From: JAHDCJ01 sp039028895
Lineage (GTDB): Bacteria; Bacteroidota; Bacteroidia; Chitinophagales; Saprospiraceae
Length of the DNA: 64,000 nucleotides
Direction: 5' to 3'
NCBI GenBank assembly: GCA_039028895.1
Contig: JBCCHF010000007.1
Coordinates: forward strand, 124,001 to 188,000
The stretch's first letter is position 1, and each line of letters starts with the position of its first letter. The position numbers were made by a program, and so were the translations under genes. Of this stretch, positions 45,686-55,257 are shown in pieces. A model generated the notes under the pieces. That model did no database searches and was not told the origin of the DNA. It worked only from the letters and a program-made list of their open reading frames with translations.

Positions 45686-47182
45686 ATGGATTCAAAGAAC
45701 TCAAGTCGCGTCATTCGCCAATTATCCGGATCTTATTCTAATGAAGATGATATTGCAATTATAGGTGGAGGTGCTTCAGGCATGGCTTCAGCCTATTTCT
45801 TAATTGAAGCAGGACATAACCCGCAAAAAATCACCATTTACGAAAGGAATACTTACCTCGGTGGTCATGCCCGATCTTTGTACCTGCACAGGGTGAGTAA
45901 AAATGAGTTGTATGTGATCCAGGACTACGAAATGGCCTTTGAAAACGAATACAAGGATATTTTTCTGCAGTTTAAAGATCATAACAATACAGATCAGCGC
46001 ATAAAAGTCAACGACAATCCTGATGTTATTCCTGTCGATATCGGGGTGTGCGGATTTAGTAAGAACTATCGCAATTTTAAAAACGTTTTATCAGATCTGA
46101 AAAACGATGAAGGCATTCCGTTTTTCGAGTTGAAATACCTTGAGGAAGTGAACAGGGCCATTCATCTCAGGAACCTGGTATTGCGTTCTGATAAACCGAT
46201 GTACGGGCAATTGTGGCGTCCCTGGAATTGGCTGCGTTTATTCCGGTTGAAAAAAGACGTAAAGAAAATAGTAGACTATTACGAAGAAAAGGGGATGTCG
46301 TATTTGCGAACAGTTAGCGTCAGGGCTGTTTTAACTGAGCTAAAAGATCGGTCAGTATCACAAGACGGACTAGATCTATTGTGTGCTTTTTGCCAGGTAG
46401 GTAGTGGCTATTCCAATGCCCAGTTCGCAGAAATTTCAGGTGCCTATTTGTTTAATTTCTTCATGCTTGGCAACTTCAATAATGCAGGAGAAAATAATAC
46501 AATCTTTTTGTACGGGGTGTCTGCTTATTTGCATAAACTGGTTACGTACTTAAAGGAAGCAGGCGTGCAATTCAAAAGGGAAAATAAAGCTGCAGCAAAA
46601 CATACGATCTATGCCATCCAGCCTTATGATGCAAGAAAACTGAATAAGGCTTTACCAGAAATAACTTCCACCAAGTCTATTCTCTATGTGCACTGTGATA
46701 ATTTCTTCCAGGGTAAAGCAGGTACAATATTGAGTTATGGAAAAGTAAACGGTATTGCACTAGCGACCTGGGATCTTGATCAGATGCGTCCTCAGCATCC
46801 GGATGTAGGTGCTTTTATTACGTTTTCGATTCCTGATCATGAGTCGGCCATGGAAGAACGACTTTATAAAAATGATGATGTCCTGCTGTTGAGAGAGACG
46901 ATGGGAAATGGTCACAATTTATATAATGGCCCACTGAAGAAAGTCTGGCAACATGCTTTTATTGATGTACCTGCTGAAGCGATACGTCGCGAAATTTGGC
47001 AAAATCATCAGGGAAAAGATGGGGTTTACTATTGCAGTTCGTCTTACCTGGATTGTATGCTGCATGAAAATGCTTATACGAGCGCACTTGATGTGGCTTG
47101 CATGATAACTGGTGCGCAAGCGAAGTTAGCTGAAGGTGGATTTAGGCCTAGTGGATTTTCGTTGGAGATTTATGGTGAGTAA
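45686..47182 (+). CDS. FAD-dependent amine-oxidase-like protein
   Basis: A 498-residue flavoprotein. The FAD motif IAIIGGGASGMASAYFL begins near residue 23, followed by YERNTYLGGHARS and VIPVDIGVCGF, as in COG2907-type predicted amine oxidases. The remainder is unlike well-studied members. COG2907 genes often sit beside cyclopropane-fatty-acid synthase or methyltransferase genes; here a methyltransferase is divergent at 40-105 bases. The substrate is unknown. Confidence 0.72.
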   Translation: MDSKNSSRVIRQLSGSYSNEDDIAIIGGGASGMASAYFLIEAGHNPQKITIYERNTYLGGHARSLYLHRVSKNELYVIQDYEMAFENEYKDIFLQFKDHNNTDQRIKVNDNPDVIPVDIGVCGFSKNYRNFKNVLSDLKNDEGIPFFELKYLEEVNRAIHLRNLVLRSDKPMYGQLWRPWNWLRLFRLKKDVKKIVDYYEEKGMSYLRTVSVRAVLTELKDRSVSQDGLDLLCAFCQVGSGYSNAQFAEISGAYLFNFFMLGNFNNAGENNTIFLYGVSAYLHKLVTYLKEAGVQFKRENKAAAKHTIYAIQPYDARKLNKALPEITSTKSILYVHCDNFFQGKAGTILSYGKVNGIALATWDLDQMRPQHPDVGAFITFSIPDHESAMEERLYKNDDVLLLRETMGNGHNLYNGPLKKVWQHAFIDVPAEAIRREIWQNHQGKDGVYYCSSSYLDCMLHENAYTSALDVACMITGAQAKLAEGGFRPSGFSLEIYGE

Positions 47183-47331
47183 GTAAAATCCAGGCTTATT
47201 TGGTTGATTAGACCTTAGTTGAAATTCAAATTCAAAAACAGATTCAAGCTCAATGGCCAATCAGTGGTTTAGATTAATCTTGACTCTGTGAATCTTTGCG
47301 AATTCCTTTGCGGTGAAAAATCAATGATTGA

Positions 47332-47820
47332 TTACTGCCTCCAATCTTCCCAACTGATGTTTCGGCCGGGGTAAGCCACGGTTTCGAATGGCCATTTTTT
47401 AGCTATCCACTGCTTAACGGCTTGGAACAAATGATCGTCGAGGCCTGTGTCTAATTCGCTTTGTCTCACCCAAAGGTAGACTTTGGCGTCAAAGCCTGGT
47501 TTGATAGTCGGTTCGATATAAATGCAGCCGAGGCATTGACTTTCTTCATGATTCATTACGGTGTAGGCAAAAGATGTTTTCATCTGGAATTCTTTATGGT
47601 GCCAGCCGAGGTCGATCATGTTTTGCTCAAGGGTTAATCCGGTAGGCCATCTTTGTCCGGGACCAAAGGGTTTTGTATTTAATAAATACTCTGTGCTGGA
47701 AATTACCGCGTCAAAGTCTTTAACGGCATCAGTGATTTTGAGCATGCGCAAACGAAGCCGCTCTGTTTCCAATTTTTTTGGAACTTTGAAATCTCTGGGG
47801 ACAAAAGGAGTGGTGGCCAT
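47332..47820 (-). CDS. GNAT-family N-acetyltransferase (degenerate CoA motif)
   Basis: A 162-residue protein. The frame continues two codons further to a TTG at 47826, but the ATG at 47820 (MATTPFVPRD) is the better start. The KKLETERLRLRML beginning is a RimJ/RimL-like GNAT start, but the middle (GCIYIEPTIKPGFDAKVYLWVRQ) has no clear Q/R-x-x-G-x-G loop, so acetyl-CoA binding may be altered. It begins 2 bases after the next GNAT gene's stop codon, and both follow the phosphoglucomutase gene. Confidence 0.7.
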   Translation of the reverse strand: MATTPFVPRDFKVPKKLETERLRLRMLKITDAVKDFDAVISSTEYLLNTKPFGPGQRWPTGLTLEQNMIDLGWHHKEFQMKTSFAYTVMNHEESQCLGCIYIEPTIKPGFDAKVYLWVRQSELDTGLDDHLFQAVKQWIAKKWPFETVAYPGRNISWEDWRQ

Positions 47821-47822
47821 TT

Positions 47823-48326
47823 TCAAAAGGTTTTTATCAAAGCAAACGCAACATCATCGTCAATGACGATTTTATCACCATAATTTAAGACTTTAGTCTC
47901 TTTTGCCAGACCATTTCCATCAGGAATGTAACCTCTTTTGATATACAGGACCTGGGCAGCGCCATAATCCTGAGTTACACCAAACCGGATGCCGCAATAA
48001 CTGGAAACTTTGCTAATGCGGCTCTCAGCGTCATCCATTAATGCTGTACCAATACCTTGCCGCTGGTATTTTTGCAATACATTGAAATCGACAATCTCGG
48101 GGATGTCTCTTTCCTTGAAAACGGGATAATCGGAAATCCATTTAATAGTCAGGTACCCGGCAAAGTCACCATCTTTTTCGGCAACTATGATATCTCTTTT
48201 TCCGGATTCCTGTAATTGAAAATATGTCTGATACTGGGCTTCGGGTTTAGTCCAGCCTTGTAAGGCAAACGCCTTGCTTATTTGGAGACAGTCGGATAGA
48301 TGGATTTTCCTTAAAACAAGACTCAT
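47823..48326 (-). CDS. GNAT-family N-acetyltransferase
   Basis: A 167-residue acetyltransferase. Motif A is VDFNVLQKYQRQGIGTALMDDAE and motif B is AAQVLYIKRGYIPDG. It lies 29 bases after pgm and 2 bases before a second GNAT-like gene, forming a likely three-gene unit. The acceptor is unknown. Confidence 0.87.
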   Translation of the reverse strand: MSLVLRKIHLSDCLQISKAFALQGWTKPEAQYQTYFQLQESGKRDIIVAEKDGDFAGYLTIKWISDYPVFKERDIPEIVDFNVLQKYQRQGIGTALMDDAESRISKVSSYCGIRFGVTQDYGAAQVLYIKRGYIPDGNGLAKETKVLNYGDKIVIDDDVAFALIKTF

Positions 48327-48355
48327 GGCAAATTAGAATTTTCAAATTGAACAAC

Positions 48356-49996
48356 CTATCCGATGGCGTCATTCACAACGTTCTGCGCTTCCTCCTGTAA
48401 TTGTTTTAAATGGTCAGCTCCTTTAAAGCTCTCAGCATAGATCTTGTAAATGTCTTCCGTTCCTGAAGGACGTGCAGCAAACCAGCCACTGGCGGTCTCT
48501 ACTTTTAAGCCTCCTATGGCAGCACCATTGCCGGGGGCATTAGTCAGGATATTGGTAATTTTTTCTCCGGCCAAATCCGCAGTAGTGATTTGTTTTGGTG
48601 AGAGCTTTTTCAATTTGTCTTTTTGCTCTGCACTGGCGGGGGCATCGATGCGGGCATAAATCGGTTCTCCAAATTCCCGGATAAAGCCCTGGTAAATTTC
48701 CGCGGGATCTTTTCCTGTACTTGCGGTGATTTCACCTGCTAGCAAGGCGGCAATGATACCATCTTTGTCTGTCGACCATACTTTACCTTGCCGATCTAAG
48801 AATGAAGCACCTGCACTTTCTTCGCCACCAAATCCAAGGCTGCCGTCGAAAAGGCCATCAACAAACCATTTGAAACCTACAGGTACCTCGACCAATTTGC
48901 GACCCAGTTTTCCTGCTACTCGATCAATCATCTGACTGCTGACCAGGGTTTTTCCAATCCCGGTTGCTGGATTCCAGTGTGGGCGATTCCTGAAAAGGTA
49001 ATCTATAGCTACGGCCAAAAAGTGATTGGGCTGCATGAGGCCTGCGCTTTGTGTGACGATACCATGTCGGTCGTGATCTGTGTCGCAGGCAAAGGCTACC
49101 GGAAATTGATCTTTAAGCTGAATGAGTCTTTGCATGGCAAATCTTGAAGAGGGGTCCATTCGAATCTTGCCGTCCCAGTCTAAAGACATAAAGCTGAAAG
49201 TGTGGTCTACGGTATCATCAACGACAGTTAGATTGAGGCCATATCGCTCACCGATGCGTTCCCAATATCTTACCCCTGCGCCACCAAGCGGATCAACGCC
49301 CATGCTGAGACCCGAGGCTTTTAACAGGTCGACATCAATCACAAGATGCAGGTCGGCAGTATAGGCCTCCAGGAAATCGTATCGTTTGGTTGTCGAAGCC
49401 TTCAATGCTTTTGAGAGGGTAACCTTTTTGACTTCCCGTAGGTTGTTTTCAAGAATGTGATTGGCTCTTGATTCGATCCAAGAGGTAACTGACCCTTCGG
49501 CAGGACCGCCATTTGTCATATTGTATTTAAATCCGCCATCCTGTGGTGGGTTATGCGATGGTGTAATAACGATACCATCAGCAAGGCCTGTTTTTCTTCC
49601 CTGGTTATAAACGAGGATGGCATGACTCACTGCTGGTGTTGGGGTATATTCATCATTGGTGGCGATCATAGTTGTTACACCATTAGCAGCCAACACTTCC
49701 AATGCTGTTGATTGAGCTGGTGTAGACAAAGCATGTGAGTCGATACCCATAAAAACAGGTCCAGTGATACCCTCTTTTTCCCGGTAATCACAAATGGCTT
49801 GTGTTGTTGCGAGGATATGCTGTTCATTAAAGGAATTGTTTAATGAAGACCCCCGGTGACCAGAAGTTCCAAAAGAAACACGCTGTTCCCTTTTAGAAAG
49901 GTCTGGTTGTTTAGTGAAATAATCGGTGATCAGCTGTGGAATATTGGTAAGCTGCTCCTGGGTAGCTGTCTTTCCTGCAAGTGGATGAATGGCCAT
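48356..49996 (-). CDS. pgm: Alpha-D-glucose phosphate-specific phosphoglucomutase
   Basis: A 546-residue enzyme that interconverts glucose-1-phosphate and glucose-6-phosphate, linking glycolysis to glycogen and surface sugar synthesis. The start MAIHPLAGK at 49996 is the conserved family N-terminus; the frame is open to 50041 but the extra residues are not conserved. FGTSGHRG, the phosphoserine loop ITPSHNPPQDGG, the metal loop DTDHDRHG and the sugar loop GGEESAG are all present. It heads a short unit with two GNAT genes. Confidence 0.95.
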   Translation of the reverse strand: MAIHPLAGKTATQEQLTNIPQLITDYFTKQPDLSKREQRVSFGTSGHRGSSLNNSFNEQHILATTQAICDYREKEGITGPVFMGIDSHALSTPAQSTALEVLAANGVTTMIATNDEYTPTPAVSHAILVYNQGRKTGLADGIVITPSHNPPQDGGFKYNMTNGGPAEGSVTSWIESRANHILENNLREVKKVTLSKALKASTTKRYDFLEAYTADLHLVIDVDLLKASGLSMGVDPLGGAGVRYWERIGERYGLNLTVVDDTVDHTFSFMSLDWDGKIRMDPSSRFAMQRLIQLKDQFPVAFACDTDHDRHGIVTQSAGLMQPNHFLAVAIDYLFRNRPHWNPATGIGKTLVSSQMIDRVAGKLGRKLVEVPVGFKWFVDGLFDGSLGFGGEESAGASFLDRQGKVWSTDKDGIIAALLAGEITASTGKDPAEIYQGFIREFGEPIYARIDAPASAEQKDKLKKLSPKQITTADLAGEKITNILTNAPGNGAAIGGLKVETASGWFAARPSGTEDIYKIYAESFKGADHLKQLQEEAQNVVNDAIG

Positions 49997-50111
49997 GTTA
50001 TATTTTTTTGCAAAATTAACCTGAGTAGGCGCATTAAGCAAACTTAAGTCAAGCCTTTTTATCTCTCAGGCAAAATAATCCAGTAGGAAATTATGGTTTT
50101 TTCTAAGGCAT

Positions 50112-51656
50112 TTATTTCCCATGAATAATACCTTTCGAAACAAAGTAGACGCCACCCGCAAAAATTGCTGCGATTGTAATCAAGATCCAGGTTGCCATGG
50201 CCATAACATTTATTCCTGCCAATGCTGTCTGCAAGAAAAAGAAGCCTACAATAAACAGGAGGAATGCACCAAGGATGATTTGCAATATGGCTTTCATATC
50301 GGAGCCGCCACTTTCTTTTTCCATAGTTGGTGTTTCCTCGACGAGGGCTTCTGAGCGATAATGCTTTGAAGCCAGGTAGAAGAAAACAAGAGAAAAAGCC
50401 GTCGTGACAAAAGTTGAACAGAAGGCATATCGCAATGACTCGTTGCCATAAGATTCCTGTAAAAGGTCACTGATAAAGCCAATCGTCAAAGGACCAAACC
50501 CCAGACCGATGAGGTTTAAAACCAGAAATAAAATGGCTGAAGCCAATGCGCGCATTTTAGCGCCTACAAGATTATGAGTTACGGCCAGTGCTGGTCCTAG
50601 GAAAAGAGCGGTTAACAATGCTGTAAACGATAGCATGATGAGCACAACAGTCGTGTCGTCTGCGAAGAAGGCAAAATAGGAGGGGACATAGTTTATGATA
50701 CCGACAATAATAGGAATCCACAAGTACCACCGTAAGTCCTTCCTGCCGAATTTATCCGCAAGGAAGCCACCGGCAAAAGTACCGATGATGCCGCCGAAAC
50801 CTGAGGCCAGACCCAGGAATACCCCTATTTGCTCTACGGGCATTTCATGAACTCTTGCAAGAAAAGGTGCTGAAAAATTACCGACACCATAGCTCCCGAA
50901 TGTGTGCAAGCCACAGGCCAGTGACAAAAAGACAAAAGTCTTTTTTGACAGTAAGATTTTGACAACGTCCCAAAAAGATGCTTCACTTTTTTCAGTTTTG
51001 GTTTCCCGACGCAATACTTTGACATCAGAAAGTCCCTTGGGCGGCTCCTTGACCGAAAAGAATACAAGAAAGGCATAAAGTATCCCCGGAATACCCAGTG
51101 CAAAGAGTGTCATTCGCCAACCGTAAGTTGCATCAATCCAACCACCAACAGAGTAACCTGTGAGTATGCCAATGTAAATACCAACAGAGTAGATGGATAG
51201 TGCTGTAGCCCTTTGATGGGCTGGGAAATAGTCAGAGATCATTGAGTGGGCTGGAGGACTTCCGCCTGCCTCGCCGACACCAACACCTATCCTGGCAAGG
51301 AGCAATTGAATATAGTTGGTAACGAGTCCGGAAATAGCCGTCATGGCACTCCAGACCATAAGCGCAACTGATACGACGTTTTTTCGATTATTATTATCCG
51401 CATAACGCGCAATTGGGATACCCAAAGTCACATAGAAAAGCGCAAATGCCAGACCAGTTAATAGCCCTAATTGTGTGTCAGAAAGCCCTAATTCTGCCTT
51501 TATCGATTCCTGGATGATGACCAGGATCTGGCGGTCGACAAAGTTGAGGGTATAGACACCGGTTAGGATGAGAAGGACATAGGCTTTATACCGTTGGCTG
51601 TACCTGGGCTGGCCATCATTATCTAATCCTTGGTCGAGTATTTCTGGTGACTTCAT
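50112..51656 (-). CDS. MFS transporter (spinster-like)
   Basis: A 514-residue transporter with twelve core membrane helices and a C-terminal pair of extra helices (residues about 455-510). NFVDRQILVIIQESIKAELGLSDTQLGLLTG and GEAGGSPPAHSMISDYFP are typical of spinster-type MFS proteins. Substrates of relatives include lipids and organic acids; none can be assigned here. The first eight codons are almost identical to the start of the small membrane protein at 52751-53197. Confidence 0.88.
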   Translation of the reverse strand: MKSPEILDQGLDNDGQPRYSQRYKAYVLLILTGVYTLNFVDRQILVIIQESIKAELGLSDTQLGLLTGLAFALFYVTLGIPIARYADNNNRKNVVSVALMVWSAMTAISGLVTNYIQLLLARIGVGVGEAGGSPPAHSMISDYFPAHQRATALSIYSVGIYIGILTGYSVGGWIDATYGWRMTLFALGIPGILYAFLVFFSVKEPPKGLSDVKVLRRETKTEKSEASFWDVVKILLSKKTFVFLSLACGLHTFGSYGVGNFSAPFLARVHEMPVEQIGVFLGLASGFGGIIGTFAGGFLADKFGRKDLRWYLWIPIIVGIINYVPSYFAFFADDTTVVLIMLSFTALLTALFLGPALAVTHNLVGAKMRALASAILFLVLNLIGLGFGPLTIGFISDLLQESYGNESLRYAFCSTFVTTAFSLVFFYLASKHYRSEALVEETPTMEKESGGSDMKAILQIILGAFLLFIVGFFFLQTALAGINVMAMATWILITIAAIFAGGVYFVSKGIIHGK

Positions 51657-51710
51657 TTTTCGTGGTCAATATCGTCAATGCATAAGTATCAATTCAATCA
51701 AATTACGCAT

Positions 51711-52739
51711 TTATTCATAGTTGTATTTGTAAGTGTACCGAAGAATGCCACTAAAAATCATTTTCTTCTCAATTAACAACCCTCTCGAATCATATACATA
51801 TTGGATTTTATCTGTGAGATTTATGACTTCATCAGAGGTGTTGAATGATTGTTCCTCTATCATGAGGTTGTTTTCATACTTATATTCTCGGCCATGGAAA
51901 TTAGTTGACAAATCAGATAATGACCGAAAGAATGTTTGTTTTGTCAAATTTAAATTGTCATCATACTCGTATTTCACTTTTTCACCGTTAAGGGAGTCTT
52001 GAGAAACTTCTGTCCTTTTTTTACCCATGTCAAAAATTAATTGCCATGCGAAGTCATTTGACGTTGTTTTTTCTGATAGCAATTTGGTTTCTCCGAGGTA
52101 TTGATATTGAGTCGTAGAGTATAAATTGAGCGTTTCGGGAGTCTTGCGTTCTTCTGATAAACGTCCAAGGTGATCGTAAAAATATTCGACAAAGTGGTTT
52201 TCAGAACCAAGTGTTCCTTTCGTAACGGAACTATAATGTATGCTGTTTATCAACACCCCGTCCTGATATTTGTACAGAATTTTGGTTGTATCAACCCCGC
52301 CTGGGGCAAACTCGCTTTCTGTCAGAAGTTGATTGTTCTGATTGTATTGGTAAATAGTTATCGTTGTATCATTTGTTGCTCCAAATAGTTGGACATAGTT
52401 TTTACCCTGTTTGGTAATAGGCTCAGTCCTGTAAATCTTAACTTTTCTGGTAATGTTTTTTCTTTCATCAAATGAATAAATGTATTCGTTTGAAGTCGTT
52501 ACAACATCATAAAAGGGGAACAGGTATTTTTCTCTAATGGTGCCTGTTTTCTCATTATATTCAAACCATTGCACTTCCAGGTTTTCGAATGTTGGATCAT
52601 CAGAAGCCAAGTCTAAAAAAGCATTGGCTTTTGTGAGCTGGTTATCTATTAACGATTGAGAAAATATATCCTCTGGCTGGCTTTGAAGAGAAAACCAATT
52701 TATCATTAACAATAAAAGGGTTAATCTAATTGGGGTCAT
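51711..52739 (-). CDS. Secreted protein with YD/RHS-like repeats
   Basis: The ATG at 52739 (MTPIRLTLLLLMINWFSL) gives a signal peptide; the frame upstream would need a TTG start. The 342-residue mature protein contains repeated Y-x-Y-(D/N/E) strand motifs (IYQYNQNNQLLTE, YFYDHLGRLSEERK, YEYDDNLNLTKQ, YVYDSRGLLIEKK) as in RHS/YD-repeat beta-sheets. It is too short for a full RHS shell and lacks a toxin tip. Function is unknown. Confidence 0.65.
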   Translation of the reverse strand: MTPIRLTLLLLMINWFSLQSQPEDIFSQSLIDNQLTKANAFLDLASDDPTFENLEVQWFEYNEKTGTIREKYLFPFYDVVTTSNEYIYSFDERKNITRKVKIYRTEPITKQGKNYVQLFGATNDTTITIYQYNQNNQLLTESEFAPGGVDTTKILYKYQDGVLINSIHYSSVTKGTLGSENHFVEYFYDHLGRLSEERKTPETLNLYSTTQYQYLGETKLLSEKTTSNDFAWQLIFDMGKKRTEVSQDSLNGEKVKYEYDDNLNLTKQTFFRSLSDLSTNFHGREYKYENNLMIEEQSFNTSDEVINLTDKIQYVYDSRGLLIEKKMIFSGILRYTYKYNYE

Positions 52740-52750
52740 AAATGTCAGTT

Positions 52751-53197
52751 TCAACTTTGCAGCTTCTTGAGTCGAGATTTAAGTACTTTGATTTTTGCAG
52801 CTTCATATATGAAAATGGCATAAGAGCCAATGATTACCAAGTTCCATAAAATTCCGCCAAGGAAGGTGGAATTATTAAGTAGGATATTGAAGAAAACAAA
52901 AAGCAACCATGCAATGAGCCCTATGATATAGGCAATCATTTTATCTTCTCTCGATAAAAATAGCGCGATTATGTTTAGGATTAAAAATATCCCGTTCAAT
53001 GCCAAGGTTGGTATGTTTAAACCAAATTGAGAGATATGAACAATTGTATATAGAAAAATGAGAGCAGCTACAATACAGATCATTATTATTCCATACCAAT
53101 CTTTGTTTTCAAGTTCTTTTATTTCTGTTTTGATTTTGTTTATCTCAGGCAAGTCCGACTTTTTGAATCCTTCGTCGAGTATTTCTGGTGATTTCAT
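52751..53197 (-). CDS. Small membrane protein sharing its N-terminus with the nearby MFS gene
   Basis: A 148-residue protein. A coiled-coil-like N-terminus (INKIKTEIKELENKD) is followed by four predicted membrane helices and a basic tail. The first nine residues (MKSPEILDEG) and the underlying DNA are nearly the same as those of the MFS transporter at 50112-51656. It lies 11 bases before the YD-repeat gene start and 7 bases after the next upstream gene. Function is unknown. Confidence 0.6.
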   Translation of the reverse strand: MKSPEILDEGFKKSDLPEINKIKTEIKELENKDWYGIIMICIVAALIFLYTIVHISQFGLNIPTLALNGIFLILNIIALFLSREDKMIAYIIGLIAWLLFVFFNILLNNSTFLGGILWNLVIIGSYAIFIYEAAKIKVLKSRLKKLQS

Positions 53198-53204
53198 GGT
53201 TGTT

Positions 53205-53705
53205 TTACTTTAGGCCTTGGAACAAATTTGTGGAAAGTCCACCAATGTCCAATTCGTAATCGTACTTAAAGGTTTTTACATGATAATAGGCTGAGTCATG
53301 AGAAATTTTGATAAGTGCAAATGTATAGTCTGAGTCTGAAGTTTCTATTGTTATATCGAGTCTTTTGATTCGCTTGGCACCCCTGTGATTTTTTGGCCGT
53401 TTAATCTTTAATAGTTCTGCCTTCAAGTGGTCTGGGTCGATCTTTGTCAACTTTTCATTAATCAATATTTCCTCAATCCGTGGATCATTTAGTTTTTCCT
53501 TTATTTCTTCTCTCACTTTATACTCAATCGTCCAGTTGAGAAAAAGGACAATTATAGCCAGGGAAAACAAAACGACGGTTGAATAAGTAATCAGTTTTTT
53601 TGACTCGAATCTTTTATGAAAAATATAAAGTATCCCACAAAGAATAAATACAGGAATTATAGAATAGGCAAGTATTTGCCGGATTAAACAGATGGTTTCT
53701 ATCAT
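53205..53705 (-). CDS. Membrane-anchored protein of unknown function
   Basis: A 166-residue protein with two N-terminal membrane helices (residues 11-28 and 39-57), then a soluble, charged domain (EEIKEKLNDPRIEEILI, KTFKYDYELDIGGLS). No family recognised. It starts a run of three close reverse-strand genes (7-12 base gaps) with the small membrane protein and the YD-repeat protein. Confidence 0.55.
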   Translation of the reverse strand: MIETICLIRQILAYSIIPVFILCGILYIFHKRFESKKLITYSTVVLFSLAIIVLFLNWTIEYKVREEIKEKLNDPRIEEILINEKLTKIDPDHLKAELLKIKRPKNHRGAKRIKRLDITIETSDSDYTFALIKISHDSAYYHVKTFKYDYELDIGGLSTNLFQGLK

Positions 53706-53733
53706 TCAAATGCTTTTTCTAATTTGACAAATG

Positions 53734-55188
53734 TTAGTACCCTTCAGGTTTTATAAAACCTTCAGTGATTTTCGAAACCAATTTCGCGAAATGCAATAAG
53801 ACTGGTTCACTCCAATAAGGTCCCACCACCTGTACGCCAACAGGGAGACCATCCTTGTCAATACCCAACGGGATGTTCATGGCAGGGTGCCCACTGGCAT
53901 TAAAGCAAGCCAGGTAAGGCCATACGTAATTGACGTAAATCAGCTTTTTCCCGTCATGAGTAATAGGTGTTCCGATCTTGCAACGTTTGAAGGCAGGGCC
54001 GAAACTGGTGGGGCAAACCAGCAGGTCGAATTTTTCAAAGTATTGCTCCCATTCACCAATAACCTGAGCCCTGATACCCATTGATTCTGAATAGAAGATA
54101 AAGCTGTCGCTGAATCCGCCATTCAATTCCCGTTTGAATTTTTTTAGCCCTTTCAGCAGCCCTTTTTTTAAATTCATTTTTATGAGTTGCTTGACCACCC
54201 ATGGAGAATCCTGTCCGATCAATTGGCCGAAGAGCCTGACAAAAAGTGAAAGTGATCTTTCATGTAAATTATTAGCGGGCGCCGCGTTTTCTGTTGAACA
54301 TTTATTTTTTGAAAGGAGATCGATGAAATTCTTGATAACTGATTTTGTTGAGTCGCTGGGTTCGTATCCTGGCCAATTATCTACCCAGCCAATTTTGAAA
54401 TCGCTCAATGAGTTTTGGTCCGGATTTTTCCATGCCATCCTGGGAGAGGTTCGGTCTCTTTTTGCTGGACCCCTGATGGTTTTCATTAAGACCTCCAGGT
54501 CTTCTGGGGTTCTGGCCAAAGGGCCAGGCTGGGCCATATGAAAAACAAAGCCTTTAGCATTGGCTGGTACAGGAACTGATCCGTGACCGGGGACCATGTC
54601 GTCGGTAGGTTTTATACCATAAAGCCCGCAGAAATTTGACGGGTTGCGAATGGAGCCGCCAAAATCTCCGCCCAGGCCAATGGGAGTCATACCAGAGGCA
54701 ATTGCTGCAGATGTACCCCCACTGCTACCCCCAGGGGAGTGGTCAGGATTGTAAGGGTTTTTCCCGTCAGGGTAAATATCTCCGGAGACCTGGTAGTCTG
54801 TCAGGTTTCTGGGCACATTAGTTTTACCCATGATGACTACGCCTGCATCTTTTAGTCTTTTGACGACGATTGCATCAGAAGGGGCTACCCAGTCTTTCAT
54901 CATTTTGAAATTGGTAGTGGACTTAGTGCCTTTGATCCAAAATTGCTCTTTGATGGTCATTGGGACGCCGTGGAGTGGCCCTCTAAATTCGCCGTGTTTT
55001 GCTTCTTTGTCGCATTTTTTGGCTTCTGCCAATGCTTCCTGCTCAAAAAAATCTATGATTGCGTCAATTTGCGGATTGACCTCCTTGATACGGTCAAGAT
55101 GTTCTTTTACGATTTCTGTTGATGTGGCGTTGCCATCTTTTATTAACCGGGCAAGCTCGGTGGCGGATTTATAAATAAATTTGCTCAT
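53734..55188 (-). CDS. Amidase (amidase-signature family)
   Basis: A 484-residue hydrolase. The Ser-cisSer-Lys triad is visible: Lys80 in TIKEQFW, Ser155 in PGGSSGG, and nucleophile Ser179 in GGDFGGSIRNP. The N-terminal LARLIKDGNATSTEIVKEHL is usual for GatA-like amidases, but the sequence does not look like the tRNA-dependent subunit; it probably hydrolyses free amides. No signal peptide is present. Confidence 0.92.
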   Translation of the reverse strand: MSKFIYKSATELARLIKDGNATSTEIVKEHLDRIKEVNPQIDAIIDFFEQEALAEAKKCDKEAKHGEFRGPLHGVPMTIKEQFWIKGTKSTTNFKMMKDWVAPSDAIVVKRLKDAGVVIMGKTNVPRNLTDYQVSGDIYPDGKNPYNPDHSPGGSSGGTSAAIASGMTPIGLGGDFGGSIRNPSNFCGLYGIKPTDDMVPGHGSVPVPANAKGFVFHMAQPGPLARTPEDLEVLMKTIRGPAKRDRTSPRMAWKNPDQNSLSDFKIGWVDNWPGYEPSDSTKSVIKNFIDLLSKNKCSTENAAPANNLHERSLSLFVRLFGQLIGQDSPWVVKQLIKMNLKKGLLKGLKKFKRELNGGFSDSFIFYSESMGIRAQVIGEWEQYFEKFDLLVCPTSFGPAFKRCKIGTPITHDGKKLIYVNYVWPYLACFNASGHPAMNIPLGIDKDGLPVGVQVVGPYWSEPVLLHFAKLVSKITEGFIKPEGY

Positions 55189-55257
55189 GGGGTTTTATTT
55201 TATTTCAGGGTTTAATAAACCAGGCAAAAATGTCAAAGCAGGTGGCTGATCATTAGT

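Noticed and set aside
47183..47331. Short sequence with TTTGCGAATTCCTTTGCGG words resembling repeats seen in other Bacteroidota
   Set aside because: Only one copy is visible here and no ends or symmetry can be defined.
51711..52739. RHS polymorphic toxin
   Set aside because: YD-like motifs are present but the protein is too short, has no RHS core and no C-terminal toxin domain.
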